A stretch of 64,000 nucleotides of DNA, taken from assembly GCF_010747475.1 (NCBI RefSeq), contig NZ_VSLZ01000007.1, forward strand, positions 62,001 through 126,000, read 5' to 3'. The position numbers and the translations under genes are program-made. Of the stretch, positions 55,583 to 64,000 are shown in pieces. Source of the DNA: Halorussus sp. MSC15.2 (GTDB lineage Archaea; Halobacteriota; Halobacteria; Halobacteriales; Haladaptataceae). Each line of letters begins with the position of its first letter. Position 1 is the first letter of the stretch. Below the pieces are notes generated by a model, which saw only the letters and a program-made list of their open reading frames with translations, did no database searches and was not told the origin of the DNA.

Positions 55583-57361
55583 TTAGTGTCCGTCGGCGTC
55601 CACCGTCCGGGGGTCGGGGTCGTCGAACACCGCTTCGAGCACCTTCTGCTGGGCCTTCCGGAGGTGGTTGTGGAGCGTGGGCGAGGAGACGTCCATCGAG
55701 GCCGCGAGTTCCTCCGCGGTGCTGCCCCGGGGCCACTCGAAGTACCCGGCGAGGTAGGCGGCCCGGAGGACGGTCCGCTGGCGCTCGGTCACGCGGTCGT
55801 GGACAGTCTGCTGGACGGTGGCCGCGCTCTGAACCGGTTCCTCGACGTCGCGCTTCGACCGGAGATTCGTCGCCGGGAACGCCTCCTCGACGGCCTCCAC
55901 GACTCGCCGGACGTCTACGCGCGACGAGAAGACCCCGGACACGTCCGCGACGCCGCCCTCGACGGAGAGTTCGCGGACGGTGCCGCCGCGCTCGACCAGC
56001 ATCGGCGCGATGGAGTCGCCCGAGACGGCGAACTCGAAGAGCGCGCCGTCGCCGTAGTCGCGGATGAGGCGGGCGTCGTCCACGGCGTCGGCGCTCGACA
56101 CTCGTTCCAACACGCCCCCCACCGCGGCACCGCTCGCAGTGACGAAGTAGAGCAACGAGTGGTCCTCGACCGGGACGACGCCTTCGAGTTCGAACCGACA
56201 CCCGAGGTCGGCCGAGGCCGCCACGAGGAAGACGCCGCGGTCGGTGGTCCGCAGCGAGAGCGCGACGCCGGTGTCGGCCAACAGCAACTGCTTGCGAGCG
56301 ATGGCGGTGACGGTCCGGCCGACGCGCCGTCCGACGTCCGCGACGAACGTCCGGTCGGCCGAGGCGAACGCATCGTGGGCCACGCAGAGCAGTCCGTGGA
56401 CCGTCTCGCTCGACCGGAGCGGCGCGACGGCGACCGAACATCCCGACAGCGCCCCGCTGGATAGCGCCTCGTCGGACAGTCCTCCTCCGGCCGACGCGGT
56501 ATCGATTACTTTCACGTCTGCGATGTTCTCACCGTCCGTGACGCCCGCCGCGTCGAGAACGTCGGCGGGGACGCCGTCGGTGGACTTCGGGGCGGCGCTC
56601 GTCCGGACGTCGCCGCGCTCGTCGCAGACCCACACCGCGTGGTACGCGTCGGACAGACTGTCGCAGACGACCTGCTCGGCGTCCTCGGTCGTGGACGCGT
56701 CCGCGAGCGCCTCGCCGAGTGCGCCGGCGCACGCGAGGAGGTCGTCGCTCCGCGCGTCGGCGGTGCCTCGCTGGCGGGCGAGCGGACGGCGTTCGATTCG
56801 CGGACCTGCGGCCGGTTCCTCGGCGAAAGCCTCCACGACCTCCGCGGTGGTCGGGTCGTCGAGGTACGGCGCGAGACTCTGGAGGCTCTGCCACCCGCCG
56901 ACCGCCTGCACGACTCGGGGGGCGACGCCCTCCTCCACGAGCAGTCGCCACGCGAAGTGCTGGCGGAGGTCCCGGCAGGTCACGTCGCGGAGTCCGTCGG
57001 TCCGGTCGGCCACGTCGCCGACCAGCATCTGAACGCGCCGGGGCGACACGTCCACGAGCGGGTCGTAGCGGTCCACGTCGTTCGCGTTGGCGAACTTCCG
57101 GAGGTCGTGGGCCACCTCCTGTGGCACGTACGCCTCGCGGGTCTCGCCGTCGCCCTCGGGCACCGTGAGCAGGTAGTGAACCTCGCCGCCGCGCTCGCGC
57201 TCGCGGAGGTCCGCCGGGCGAACGCGGGTTATCTCCGAGGCCCGGAGACCGACGCGCCCGGCGAGTGCCACCACGAGGTCCTCGCGGTACGTCTCGGCCC
57301 GCCGCCGGAGGCGCTCGTACTCGGCGGTCGTCAGGAACGCGTCGCGGGATTCGACGGCCAT
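55583..57361 (-). CDS. Bat-type HTH regulator with integrase-like N-terminal domain
   Basis: 592 residues. Residues about 10-185 resemble the catalytic domain of a tyrosine recombinase: GLRASEITRVRPADL (first Arg), CRDLRQHFAWRLLVEEGVAP (second Arg; usual His is Arg), VVQAVGGWQSLQSLAPYLD (Tyr). Then a GAF domain, a bacterio-opsin activator GAF/HTH-associated domain and a C-terminal HTH_10 (RAAYLAGYFEWPRGSTAEEL, PTLHNHLRKAQQKVLE). It is likely a transcription factor using the recombinase fold to bind DNA. Set between two acs genes, so acetate control is likely (inference). Confidence 0.85.
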   Translation of the reverse strand: MAVESRDAFLTTAEYERLRRRAETYREDLVVALAGRVGLRASEITRVRPADLRERERGGEVHYLLTVPEGDGETREAYVPQEVAHDLRKFANANDVDRYDPLVDVSPRRVQMLVGDVADRTDGLRDVTCRDLRQHFAWRLLVEEGVAPRVVQAVGGWQSLQSLAPYLDDPTTAEVVEAFAEEPAAGPRIERRPLARQRGTADARSDDLLACAGALGEALADASTTEDAEQVVCDSLSDAYHAVWVCDERGDVRTSAAPKSTDGVPADVLDAAGVTDGENIADVKVIDTASAGGGLSDEALSSGALSGCSVAVAPLRSSETVHGLLCVAHDAFASADRTFVADVGRRVGRTVTAIARKQLLLADTGVALSLRTTDRGVFLVAASADLGCRFELEGVVPVEDHSLLYFVTASGAAVGGVLERVSSADAVDDARLIRDYGDGALFEFAVSGDSIAPMLVERGGTVRELSVEGGVADVSGVFSSRVDVRRVVEAVEEAFPATNLRSKRDVEEPVQSAATVQQTVHDRVTERQRTVLRAAYLAGYFEWPRGSTAEELAASMDVSSPTLHNHLRKAQQKVLEAVFDDPDPRTVDADGH

Positions 57362-57674
57362 TCTATTTCGTATTCCTTCAGAAGAGCGAATAAACGTTCC
57401 GAAACGAGCTTCGAATGGTAACCCGATTCGAGCGGTGGATTTCGTCGGGTCGGAGTTGTGTCCCGACTCACTGAAACGGTATATTGTAGCCTCTCAGGGT
57501 ATATGGGGCGTTCTGCGGTTCGTCGGTGAGGGTGAAGTCCACCTCCGAATTGCGGGTCCACTCCGGACTGTACGAGTGGGTCAGCCGATTTATGGATTTC
57601 CCGTTTTATCGCCGAATAGATACCCAAGAAACGATATTTCGAACCTTCAGAAAAAGACGAAATACCTCGGATTC
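57362..57674. other. Intergenic region between the regulator and the second acs
   Basis: No gene seen. Includes TTTATTCG on the minus strand (57388-57395), a TATA-like box about 30 bases before the regulator start, and AT-rich runs that may be targets of the regulator. Confidence 0.4.
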
Positions 57675-59603
57675 CTATCGGTCCAGCAGCGATTCGAGTT
57701 CGCCGACGACTTCCGGGTTCCGGAGCGCGCTCGTGTCGCCGAGGTCCTCCCCGTTGGCGATGGCCGCGAGGTAGCGGCGGACGACCTTCCCCGAGCGCGT
57801 CTTCGGGAGCGACGGCGTGAACGTCACCACGTCGGGTGCCGCGATGGGGCCGATGGCCTCCTCGACCGCCTCGCGGACGCGCCCGCGGAGCGCGTCGTCG
57901 CCGGCCACGTTCGACTCGGGGCTGACGAAGGCGTGTATCTCCGACTTCCGGACGGCGTCGGCGTCCTCGCCCACGACGACGGCGGCCTCCGCGACGCCCC
58001 CGACGCCGACGATGGCCGACTCGATTTCGGTGGTACTCAGCCGCCTGTCTGAGACCTTGAGGACGTCGTCGGCCCGTCCGAGCAGGTGGACGTAGCCGTC
58101 CTCGTCGCGGACGGCGTTGTCGCCCGTGGCGTACTGCCACTCCCCGCCGACGGTGCGCGTCCGGCGCGCGCCCCACCCGGACCCCTCGCACAGCGACCGG
58201 GCCATCCCCGGCCACGGGCGCGTGACGACCAGTTGGCCCGACTCTCCGGGTGGAGCGGATTCGCCCAACTCGTCGACGACGTCCGTCTCGATGCCGGGGA
58301 GGCTCTTCCCGACCGCTCCCGGGCGCATCCGGTCAACGCCGGGGAGCGTCGAGAGGACGATGCCGCCGGTTTCGGTCTGCCACCACGTGTCCACGACCGG
58401 GCACTCGCCGTCGCCGACGTGGTCGCGGTACCAGTGCCACGCCGTCTCGTCGATGGGCTCGCCGACGGTCCCGAGCAGGCGCAGACTCGACAGGTCGTGG
58501 CTCTCTGGGTGCTGTTCGCCCCACTTCATGAACGCCCGGATGGACGTGGGTGCGGTGTAGAACACGTCCACCTCGTTGCGCTCGATTATCTCCCAGAGGC
58601 GGTCGGTCTCTGGGTGGTCGGGCGTCCCCTCGTAGAGGACGGTGGTCGCGCCGAGCGCGAGCGGGCCGTACACCGCGTAGGAGTGGCCCGTAATCCAGCC
58701 CACGTCGGCCGAACACCAGTGGGTGTCCTCGGGACCCAAATCGAGGACGGCGTGGCTGGTCCACGCGACGTGTGTCAGGTAGCCGCCGGTGGTGTGGCGG
58801 ACCAGCGTGGGTTCGCCCGTCGTTCCTGAGGTGTAGATGAGAAAGAGGAGGTCGTCGGTCTCGCGCGAGACGGGTTCGATTTCCGCCCCGGCGTGGTCGG
58901 CCACGAGGTCGGCGTAGGCGCGGTGGTCGCCCGCCGCGGGGTCGTCGTCGAGGCGGTTCACCACGACCTGCTCGACGCCGTGGTCCACCGACAGACAGGC
59001 GTTGTCCGCCCTGCGCTTCAGGTCGAGCGCGGCCCCCCGCCGGTAGTAGCCGTCGCAGGTCACGAGGTACTCCGACTCCGCGCCCTCCAACCGAGTCGCG
59101 AGGGCGTCCGCGGAGAACCCCGCGAAGACGACCGAGTGGGGTGCGCCGATGCGGGCGCACGCCAGCATGGCGACCGGCAGTTCGGGAATCATCGGCAGGT
59201 AGAGCGTGACCACGTCGTCCTCGCCGACGCCCATCTCGCGGAGCGCCGCGGCGAACGCGTTCACCTCGTCGGCGAGTTCCCGGTAACTGTACGTCCGGGT
59301 CTCGCCGAGTTTCCCCTCCCACGAGATGGCGATTTCCTCGCCGCGACCCGCCTCGACGTGGCGGTCCACGCAGTTGTACGAGGCGTTGAGTCGCCCGCCG
59401 GGGAACCAGCGAGTGGTCCCCTCGTCGTCGAGTACCGAGTCGAACGAGCGGCCCCAGTCCAGCAGGTCGGCGGGTCGCTTCCAGCACTCGGGCCACCCCG
59501 CCTCGCGGAACGCTTCGCAGTCGGCCGCCGTGACGTTCGCCGTTTCGACGAACGACTCCGGCGGCGACACCCACTCGCGTTCGTCGGGACTGCTATCGAC
59601 CAT
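57675..59603 (-). CDS. Acetyl-CoA synthetase-like protein, divergent second copy
   Basis: 642 residues. Clear ACS relative: GAPHSVVFAGFSADALATRL, DTWWQTETGGIVLSTLPG, PKTRSGKVVRRYLAA (the catalytic Lys is kept). Departures: the P-loop TSGTTGEPTLVRHTTGG lacks the usual PKG lysine, and the hinge GRADDVLKVSDRRLST differs from GRVDDVLNVSGHRLGT. It carries an insert at ARRTRTVGGEW. May prefer another acid (propionate, for example) or act more slowly. Same strand as the first acs and the regulator. Confidence 0.88.
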   Translation of the reverse strand: MVDSSPDEREWVSPPESFVETANVTAADCEAFREAGWPECWKRPADLLDWGRSFDSVLDDEGTTRWFPGGRLNASYNCVDRHVEAGRGEEIAISWEGKLGETRTYSYRELADEVNAFAAALREMGVGEDDVVTLYLPMIPELPVAMLACARIGAPHSVVFAGFSADALATRLEGAESEYLVTCDGYYRRGAALDLKRRADNACLSVDHGVEQVVVNRLDDDPAAGDHRAYADLVADHAGAEIEPVSRETDDLLFLIYTSGTTGEPTLVRHTTGGYLTHVAWTSHAVLDLGPEDTHWCSADVGWITGHSYAVYGPLALGATTVLYEGTPDHPETDRLWEIIERNEVDVFYTAPTSIRAFMKWGEQHPESHDLSSLRLLGTVGEPIDETAWHWYRDHVGDGECPVVDTWWQTETGGIVLSTLPGVDRMRPGAVGKSLPGIETDVVDELGESAPPGESGQLVVTRPWPGMARSLCEGSGWGARRTRTVGGEWQYATGDNAVRDEDGYVHLLGRADDVLKVSDRRLSTTEIESAIVGVGGVAEAAVVVGEDADAVRKSEIHAFVSPESNVAGDDALRGRVREAVEEAIGPIAAPDVVTFTPSLPKTRSGKVVRRYLAAIANGEDLGDTSALRNPEVVGELESLLDR

Positions 59604-59757
59604 TCGTCTCGGACTTCGCGTAAACAGGGGAAAAATGGTTCGCCTCTCAGCGGTCGGTCGCCCGGAGTCGGGGGTCGATTCGGGGTCGCGCTACCGACAC
59701 GACTACCGACTCGTCACTCCTCCGTCAGTGCCACCTCTCACCGTCGTTCGGTGTCGC

Positions 59758-61360
59758 TCAGCTATCGCTCGCGAGTTGCGCTCCGACGACCGCCGTGACC
59801 TCGTCCTCCGAGAGGTCGCCGAGCCGCGAGTCCTCGCCGAGCGTCGCCATGATGGTCGCCGGTTGCTCGTTGAACGTGAACTCGATGAACATCCCCGAGG
59901 ACGGCCCGTGGCTCTTGCGCTCGGACTCCACGATGGAGTAGGTCGTCAGCTCCTTCATCTTGTTGACGTACGTCTCCTGATGGTACTGGTCGGTGTCGAG
60001 CGCGTCGGTGAGGAACTGGTAGACATGATACCCGGTCGTGCTCCGCGCCGAACTGCTCCCGCTCTGGTTCGCCACCGCGGCCGTCGCGTACAGACAGAGC
60101 TTCTTCTGCGTGCTGATTCCGCGCGTGACCTCCAGCACGCGGTTCCGCTCGACCTTGTCCTGAGCCTTCCGGACGTGGCGCTCGCCGACCCGGTCGGCAC
60201 CCTCCCGCTCGGCGAGGTCGCCCGCGACCCGCATGAGGTCGATGGCCTTCCGGGCGTCGCCGTGGGTCTGGGCGGCGAACGCCGCCGCGAGCGGAATCAC
60301 GTCGTCTTCGAGCACGTCGTCGTAGAAAGCGTCCTTCCGGTGGTGGAGGATTGCGCGCAACTGGTTGGCGTCGTAGTCGTCGAAGTGAACGTCCTCCGGG
60401 GTGAACGAACTCAGCGCCCGACTGCGACCGATTCGAGCATCTTCGTGTCGTTCGTGATGGCGGCGATGGACACCTGCGCGGTGATGTCGTTGCTCGACCC
60501 GGCCCGCGAGAGTTGATAGAGCAGTCGCGAGAACGCCGGTTGGTCCTTGTCGCGCCGACCCACCAGCATGTCCAACTCGTCGAGGACGAACACGACCGTC
60601 TCGTAGTTCTCGTTGACGAGTCGGTAGAGTTCCCGCCACTTCTCCTTGGTCGAGACGCCGTGCTGGGGCACCTCCAGCGGGACGCCCGCCCGGTCGGCGA
60701 CCTTCCGAGCGAGTTCGTAGACCGCCGACCCGAGCGTCCCGATGTCCTGACAGTTCATCTCGATGACGCCGAACCGAATCCCCCGGTTGTCGCAGAGGCG
60801 GCCGATGTTCTCGCACACCGCGTTGATGATGAGCGACTTCCCGGTCCCCGACGGCCCGTAGAGGAAGAGGTTCGGCGGGCGATTGTCGCCGATGGCGACT
60901 CGCAGCATCTTCGTGACCTGTGTGAGTTGCTCGTCGCGCCCGACGATTCGCTCCTCCTCGACGACCTCGTTCGGGTTGAGCAGCGACCGATTCCGGATGA
61001 GCGACTTCTGCTCGTCGAACTCCAGCAGCATCTCCTCTATCGACTTCGAGTCCGGTTCCCCTGACTCCGCGTCGAGTTCCGCGGACGTCGGGTCCCGGTT
61101 CGCGGACTCCGAATCTGCTTCGGAGGCGGCCGCCTTCCGGAGGTCCGACGCACGTCGGCGCTCGGGGTCGCCTCGGAGCGTCGCGTTACCGGGGTCCGAT
61201 ACGGTGTCGTCGCCGACGTTCGATACCGCGTCTTCGCCGGTATCGGATACCGCGTCCTCGCTGTCGTCCGAAACCGCGTCCGCCGGTCGATTCTCGCCCG
61301 GCGGTCCCGCAGAGAAGCGTCCCCGTCTTCGTCGTCTCCAACTGGGGCGTCAGAATCCAT
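59758..61360 (-). pseudogene. orc: Orc1/Cdc6 replication initiator, frameshifted
   Basis: AAA+ core: DEQKSLIRNRSLLNPNEVVE, NLFLYGPSGTGKSLIIN (Walker A), VVFVLDELDMLVGRRD (Walker B), sensor region AAITNDTKMLESV; then the frame breaks near 60424, where one missing base joins it to ALSSFTPEDVHFDDYDANQL and the winged-helix domain (TYVNKMKELTTYSIVESERK). The N-terminus is acidic with an eight-residue repeat (DAVSDDSE...); it lacks a start, but a second missing base near 61308 links it to ATG 61360 (MDSDAPVGDDEDG). It binds the origin repeats next door and loads the MCM helicase. Confidence 0.88.
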
Positions 61361-61398
61361 GCTTCGGCCGTCTCGGTCCGCCCATTAAACGTTGCCGT

Positions 61399-61410
61399 TA
61401 TCGATGTGTT
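61399..61410 (+). repeat. Origin recognition element 1
   Basis: TATCGATGTGTT, followed by TTCCCGGGG. Confidence 0.75.
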
Positions 61411-61538
61411 TTCCCGGGGTACGACTCGGGACGGAATCGGATTCCGGAGACGCGAAACCGAGTATCAGATTTCGTACGGAGTTCCGACGAAGTGTCCGTC
61501 CGGCGTTACTGTGAGCACCTCCGACCCAGAGACACCTC

Positions 61539-61550
61539 TATCGAAGTGTT
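61539..61550 (+). repeat. Origin recognition element 2
   Basis: TATCGAAGTGTT within ACACCTC...CGGAGGGGTCGGGTGGGG. Confidence 0.78.
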
Positions 61551-61761
61551 CGGAGGGGTCGGGTGGGGTCGAGGAGAGACCGTCGCTCGGCGGTGAGAGG
61601 AGACCCTATTTCGCGCTTCACACCCACGTGACGGAATTTCCGGAGGCTGGGCGGTCTCGCGGAACGTTTTATCTCTACTTCTGCTCTCTTCTTCCTCACC
61701 TCCCGTCTCTTCTTTCTTTCACTCTCCTTCCCCCTCTTCGAACGACCCTCACACCCACCTC

Positions 61762-61773
61762 TATCGATGTGTT
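61762..61773 (+). repeat. Origin recognition element 3
   Basis: TATCGATGTGTT, with a second CGATGTGTT right after it. Confidence 0.75.
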
Positions 61774-61921
61774 CGATGTGTTCCGTCTGTTCGACATCGC
61801 CGTCTCGCCGCCTCGATTCTGCTCGGCTCTCACGCGGAAAACCTACGGAAGGCGAGTAGTTGTGGCATCAAGCGTCCACGACTGCTTCGCGATTCCGCCG
61901 CTCCCCGCTCTCCGACGACCG

Positions 61922-61933
61922 AACACATCGATA
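61922..61933 (-). repeat. Origin recognition element 4 (inverted)
   Basis: AACACATCGATA followed by GAGGTGTC. Confidence 0.75.
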
Positions 61934-61965
61934 GAGGTGTCTCCGTCCGTACCGTCCCGTAAGGT

Positions 61966-61977
61966 AACACTTCGATA
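61966..61977 (-). repeat. Origin recognition element 5 (inverted)
   Basis: AACACTTCGATA followed by GAGGTGCCCC. Confidence 0.75.
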
Positions 61978-62011
61978 GAGGTGCCCCTTCCCAGAACCGG
62001 CTTCGCGACGA

Positions 62012-62023
62012 AACACTTCGATA
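62012..62023 (-). repeat. Origin recognition element 6 (inverted)
   Basis: AACACTTCGATA followed by GTGGTGTG. Confidence 0.75.
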
Positions 62024-62112
62024 GTGGTGTGTGACCGCGTTTCAGGCAGGTGTCGCGGCCCGGCGAGTCACGGACGCTCTCACTTCCGAAGTCGCGTCTC
62101 GATATCGGCGAG

Positions 62113-64000
62113 TCACTCCCGCAACCGCTCTTGCCACTCCTGAACTCGATTCATCAACTCGATGGGCGAGGTGTCGCTCAGGTCCGTGTCCTTCACCGCC
62201 TCCATCACGGCCTCCGTTTCCGGGTCCACAGACTCTGCATCGACTGACTCCGAACCCGCTGGTTCGGCACCTGCCGACTCGACCGACGCCTCGTCACGTC
62301 CGCCAGCGCCGTCTCCACCGGCGTCGTCGGCCCCGCGGAACTGCCCCGACCCGAGGTCGAACACGACCTGTTGCGGGTCGCTCTCCCCGCGCTGGCCGCC
62401 TCCGTCGCCGCTCTGGCCGCCGCGCACGTCGATGGCCTCGTCCTCGCGGAGTCGCCGGAGGACGTCGCGCGAGCGCTCGACCACCGGTTCGGGAACCCCT
62501 GCGAGGTCCGCGACGTGAATCCCGTACGAGCGATTCGTCGGCCCGTCCTCGACTGTCCGGAGGAAGGTCACGTCGCCGTCGGACTCGTCCGCCGCGACGT
62601 GGACGTTCTGGACGCCGGGGAGTCGGTCCGCGAGGCTCGTGAGTTCGTGGTAGTGAGTCGCGAACAGGGTCTTCGAACCGACCTGATTGGCGAGGTACTC
62701 CGTGGCGGCCCACGCGATGGAGATGCCGTCGTAGGTCGCGGTGCCTCGGCCAACCTCGTCCAGAATGACCAGCGAGTCCTCGGTGGCCGAATGGAGGATG
62801 TTCGATAGCTCCTGCATCTCGACCATGAACGTCGAGCGACCCTGCGCGAGTTCGTCCAGCGCGCCGACTCGGGTGTAGATGCCGTCCACGACCCGACCTC
62901 CGCGGCGTCGGCCGGGACGAAGCTCCCGATTTGGGCGAGCAGGGTTATCAGCGCGGCCTGTCGCATGTACGTCGATTTGCCCGACATGTTGGGTCCCGTG
63001 ACGACGAGGAAGCGGCGTTCGTCGCGGTCGCCGGTGCGCCCGCGGTCGGACGAGGAGGAAGCACGCGCCCCGTCCATCCGGAGGTCGTTCGGGACGAACT
63101 CGGTCGTACGTTCGACCACGGGGTGGCGGCCCGCGTCGATGCGGAGGTCCCCCGACTCGGTGAGTTCGGGTCGGACCCAGTCGTTCTCGACGGCGTGGAC
63201 CGCGAGGCTGGCGAGGGCGTCGAGTTCCGCGAGGGCGCGCCCCACCGACTGCAGAAGGTCGGCACGCCGGGCGACTCCCTCCCGCAGGTCGCCGAATAGT
63301 TCGTACTCCAGTTCGCCCCGGCGCTCTTCGAGGCGGAATATCTGGCGCTCGCGCTCGTCCAACTCGTCGGTGGTGTAGCGCTCGGAGTTCTTCAGGCTCT
63401 TGAGTCGGTCGTAGCGGTCGGGCACCTTCCCGGTCTCGGAGTTGCCGACCTGAATGTAGTAGCCGTCGGTCTTGTTGCGGTCCACTTGGAGGTGTCCGAT
63501 GCCGGTCTTTCGCTTCTCGCGGTCGTCCAGCGTCGCAAGCCACTCTTTCGCCTCCTCGTGCTGGTCGATAATCTCGTCCAACTCGTCGTCGTAGCCCCGT
63601 CGGAACAGACCGCCCTCCGTGACGGTTCCCGGCGGGTCCTCGGCGAGCGCTCCCAACTCTTCGCGGAGGGCGGCGGCCGCCTCGCGGTCGGGCCGGGCGA
63701 CAACCTCGGCGAGCGGTGAGTCCGATAGCCGGGGGTCGTTAGCGACGGCGTCGGCGACCTCGGGCAGGAGCGCGAGGGTCTCGCGCACCCGCAGGAGGTC
63801 GCGGGCGTCCGCGCTCCCGTGGGCCGCCTTGCTCGCCAGTCGTTCGAGGTCGTAGGCCCCGTCGAGGGTCTCCCGGACCGTCTCGCGGGCCAGTGCGGAG
63901 TCGGCGAACGCGGCCACGCCGTCGGCCCGTTCGCGGAGAGTCGGCAGGTCCTGTCGGGGGCGCTGGAGCCACTCCTTCAGGAGGCGCTTGCCCGGACTCG
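62113..64000 (-). pseudogene. mutS: DNA mismatch repair protein MutS, frameshifted and partial
   Basis: The N-terminal part is beyond the right edge. Visible: SPGKRLLKEWLQRPRQDL (core domain), [17 protein letters not shown], then the ATPase with [20 protein letters not shown] (Walker A), and after a break [40 protein letters not shown] (Walker B) and [12 protein letters not shown]. The frame breaks near 62895 where GGG should be GGGG ([15 protein letters not shown]). The acidic C-terminal tail ends at TGA 62113. It recognises mismatches with MutL. Probably intact in the organism. Confidence 0.92.

Larger units (their letters stand above)
61361..62112. other. Replication origin (oriC-like) with six inverted-orientation repeats
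   Basis: Lies directly upstream of orc1/cdc6. Six copies of TATCGA(A/T)GTGTT occur: three on the plus strand (61399, 61539, 61762) and three inverted (61922, 61966, 62012). Several extend to ACACCTCTATCGAAGTGTT and are followed by G runs (CGGAGGGG, CCCGGGG). Between the arms, about 61664-61745, is a pyrimidine/AT-rich stretch (TTTTATCTCTACTTCTGC...) that could be the unwinding element. No gene fits the region. Confidence 0.85.

Noticed and set aside
60420-60430. Programmed frameshifting in orc
   Set aside because: No slippery heptamer with a downstream structure is evident, and the same kind of break occurs in many unrelated genes of the window.

Overview
The window is chromosomal DNA from a haloarchaeon (class Halobacteria). 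The genes are very GC-rich and encode strongly acidic proteins with Asp/Glu-rich tails. Other archaeal marks are Tat and lipobox secretion signals, a PGF-CTERM surface protein, TATA boxes about 25-30 bases before leaderless starts, a tRNA with a bulge-helix-bulge intron, an Orc1/Cdc6 gene, and several families confined to haloarchaea (DUF5790, DUF5789, DUF5807, Bat-type HTH regulators). I cannot name the genus from sequence alone.

Layout. 1-1.6 kb: a fused oligopeptide-transport ATPase running off the left edge. 1.8-17 kb: mostly housekeeping and conserved haloarchaeal genes (UspA, DHH phosphoesterase, BtpA with a convergent PfkB kinase, DUF5807, DUF1684, a CaCA exchanger, a methyltransferase, creatininase family, ornithine cyclodeaminase family, MATE exporter), with an insertion-like scar near 10.0-10.4 kb. 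17.1-19.5 kb: an accessory patch with lower GC, holding tRNA-Arg, a DUF892 ferritin-like gene, a small membrane protein and a Tat-exported protein, bounded by two MATE paralogs. 21-30.7 kb: ferredoxin, DJ-1/PfpI protein, an iron-type binding protein behind two DtxR-like operators, an ATP-grasp-like gene, 6-phosphogluconate dehydrogenase, ValS and an M29 aminopeptidase. 30.6-31.1 kb: duplicated fragments of the aminopeptidase 3' end. 31.2-49.6 kb: subtilase, matrixin-like protease, CCA transferase, tRNA-Asn, intron-bearing tRNA-Met, a multi-PAS histidine kinase, KDG kinase, Sir2, MetY, an anion transporter and MutL. 50.6-59.6 kb: an acetate module (DUF4212 subunit, sodium:solute symporter, UspA, membrane protein, acs, a Bat-type regulator with an integrase-like N-terminus, and a second acs), all on the minus strand. 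59.7-62.1 kb: orc1/cdc6 and a replication origin. 62.1-64 kb: MutS, cut by the right edge.

Two things stand out. First, 61.4-62.0 kb looks like a replication origin: six copies of a 12-base element, three in each orientation, flank a pyrimidine/AT-rich stretch beside orc1/cdc6. Second, about a dozen genes, several normally essential or highly conserved (orc1/cdc6, mutS, metY), carry a single-base interruption, most often a missing base in or near a short homopolymer or G/C run. This points to sequence error more than to real decay, so these genes should be read as probably intact in the organism. The most speculative biology is the Tat-exported protein paired with a small membrane protein at 18.2-19.4 kb and the integrase-like/Bat fusion regulator between two acs genes.
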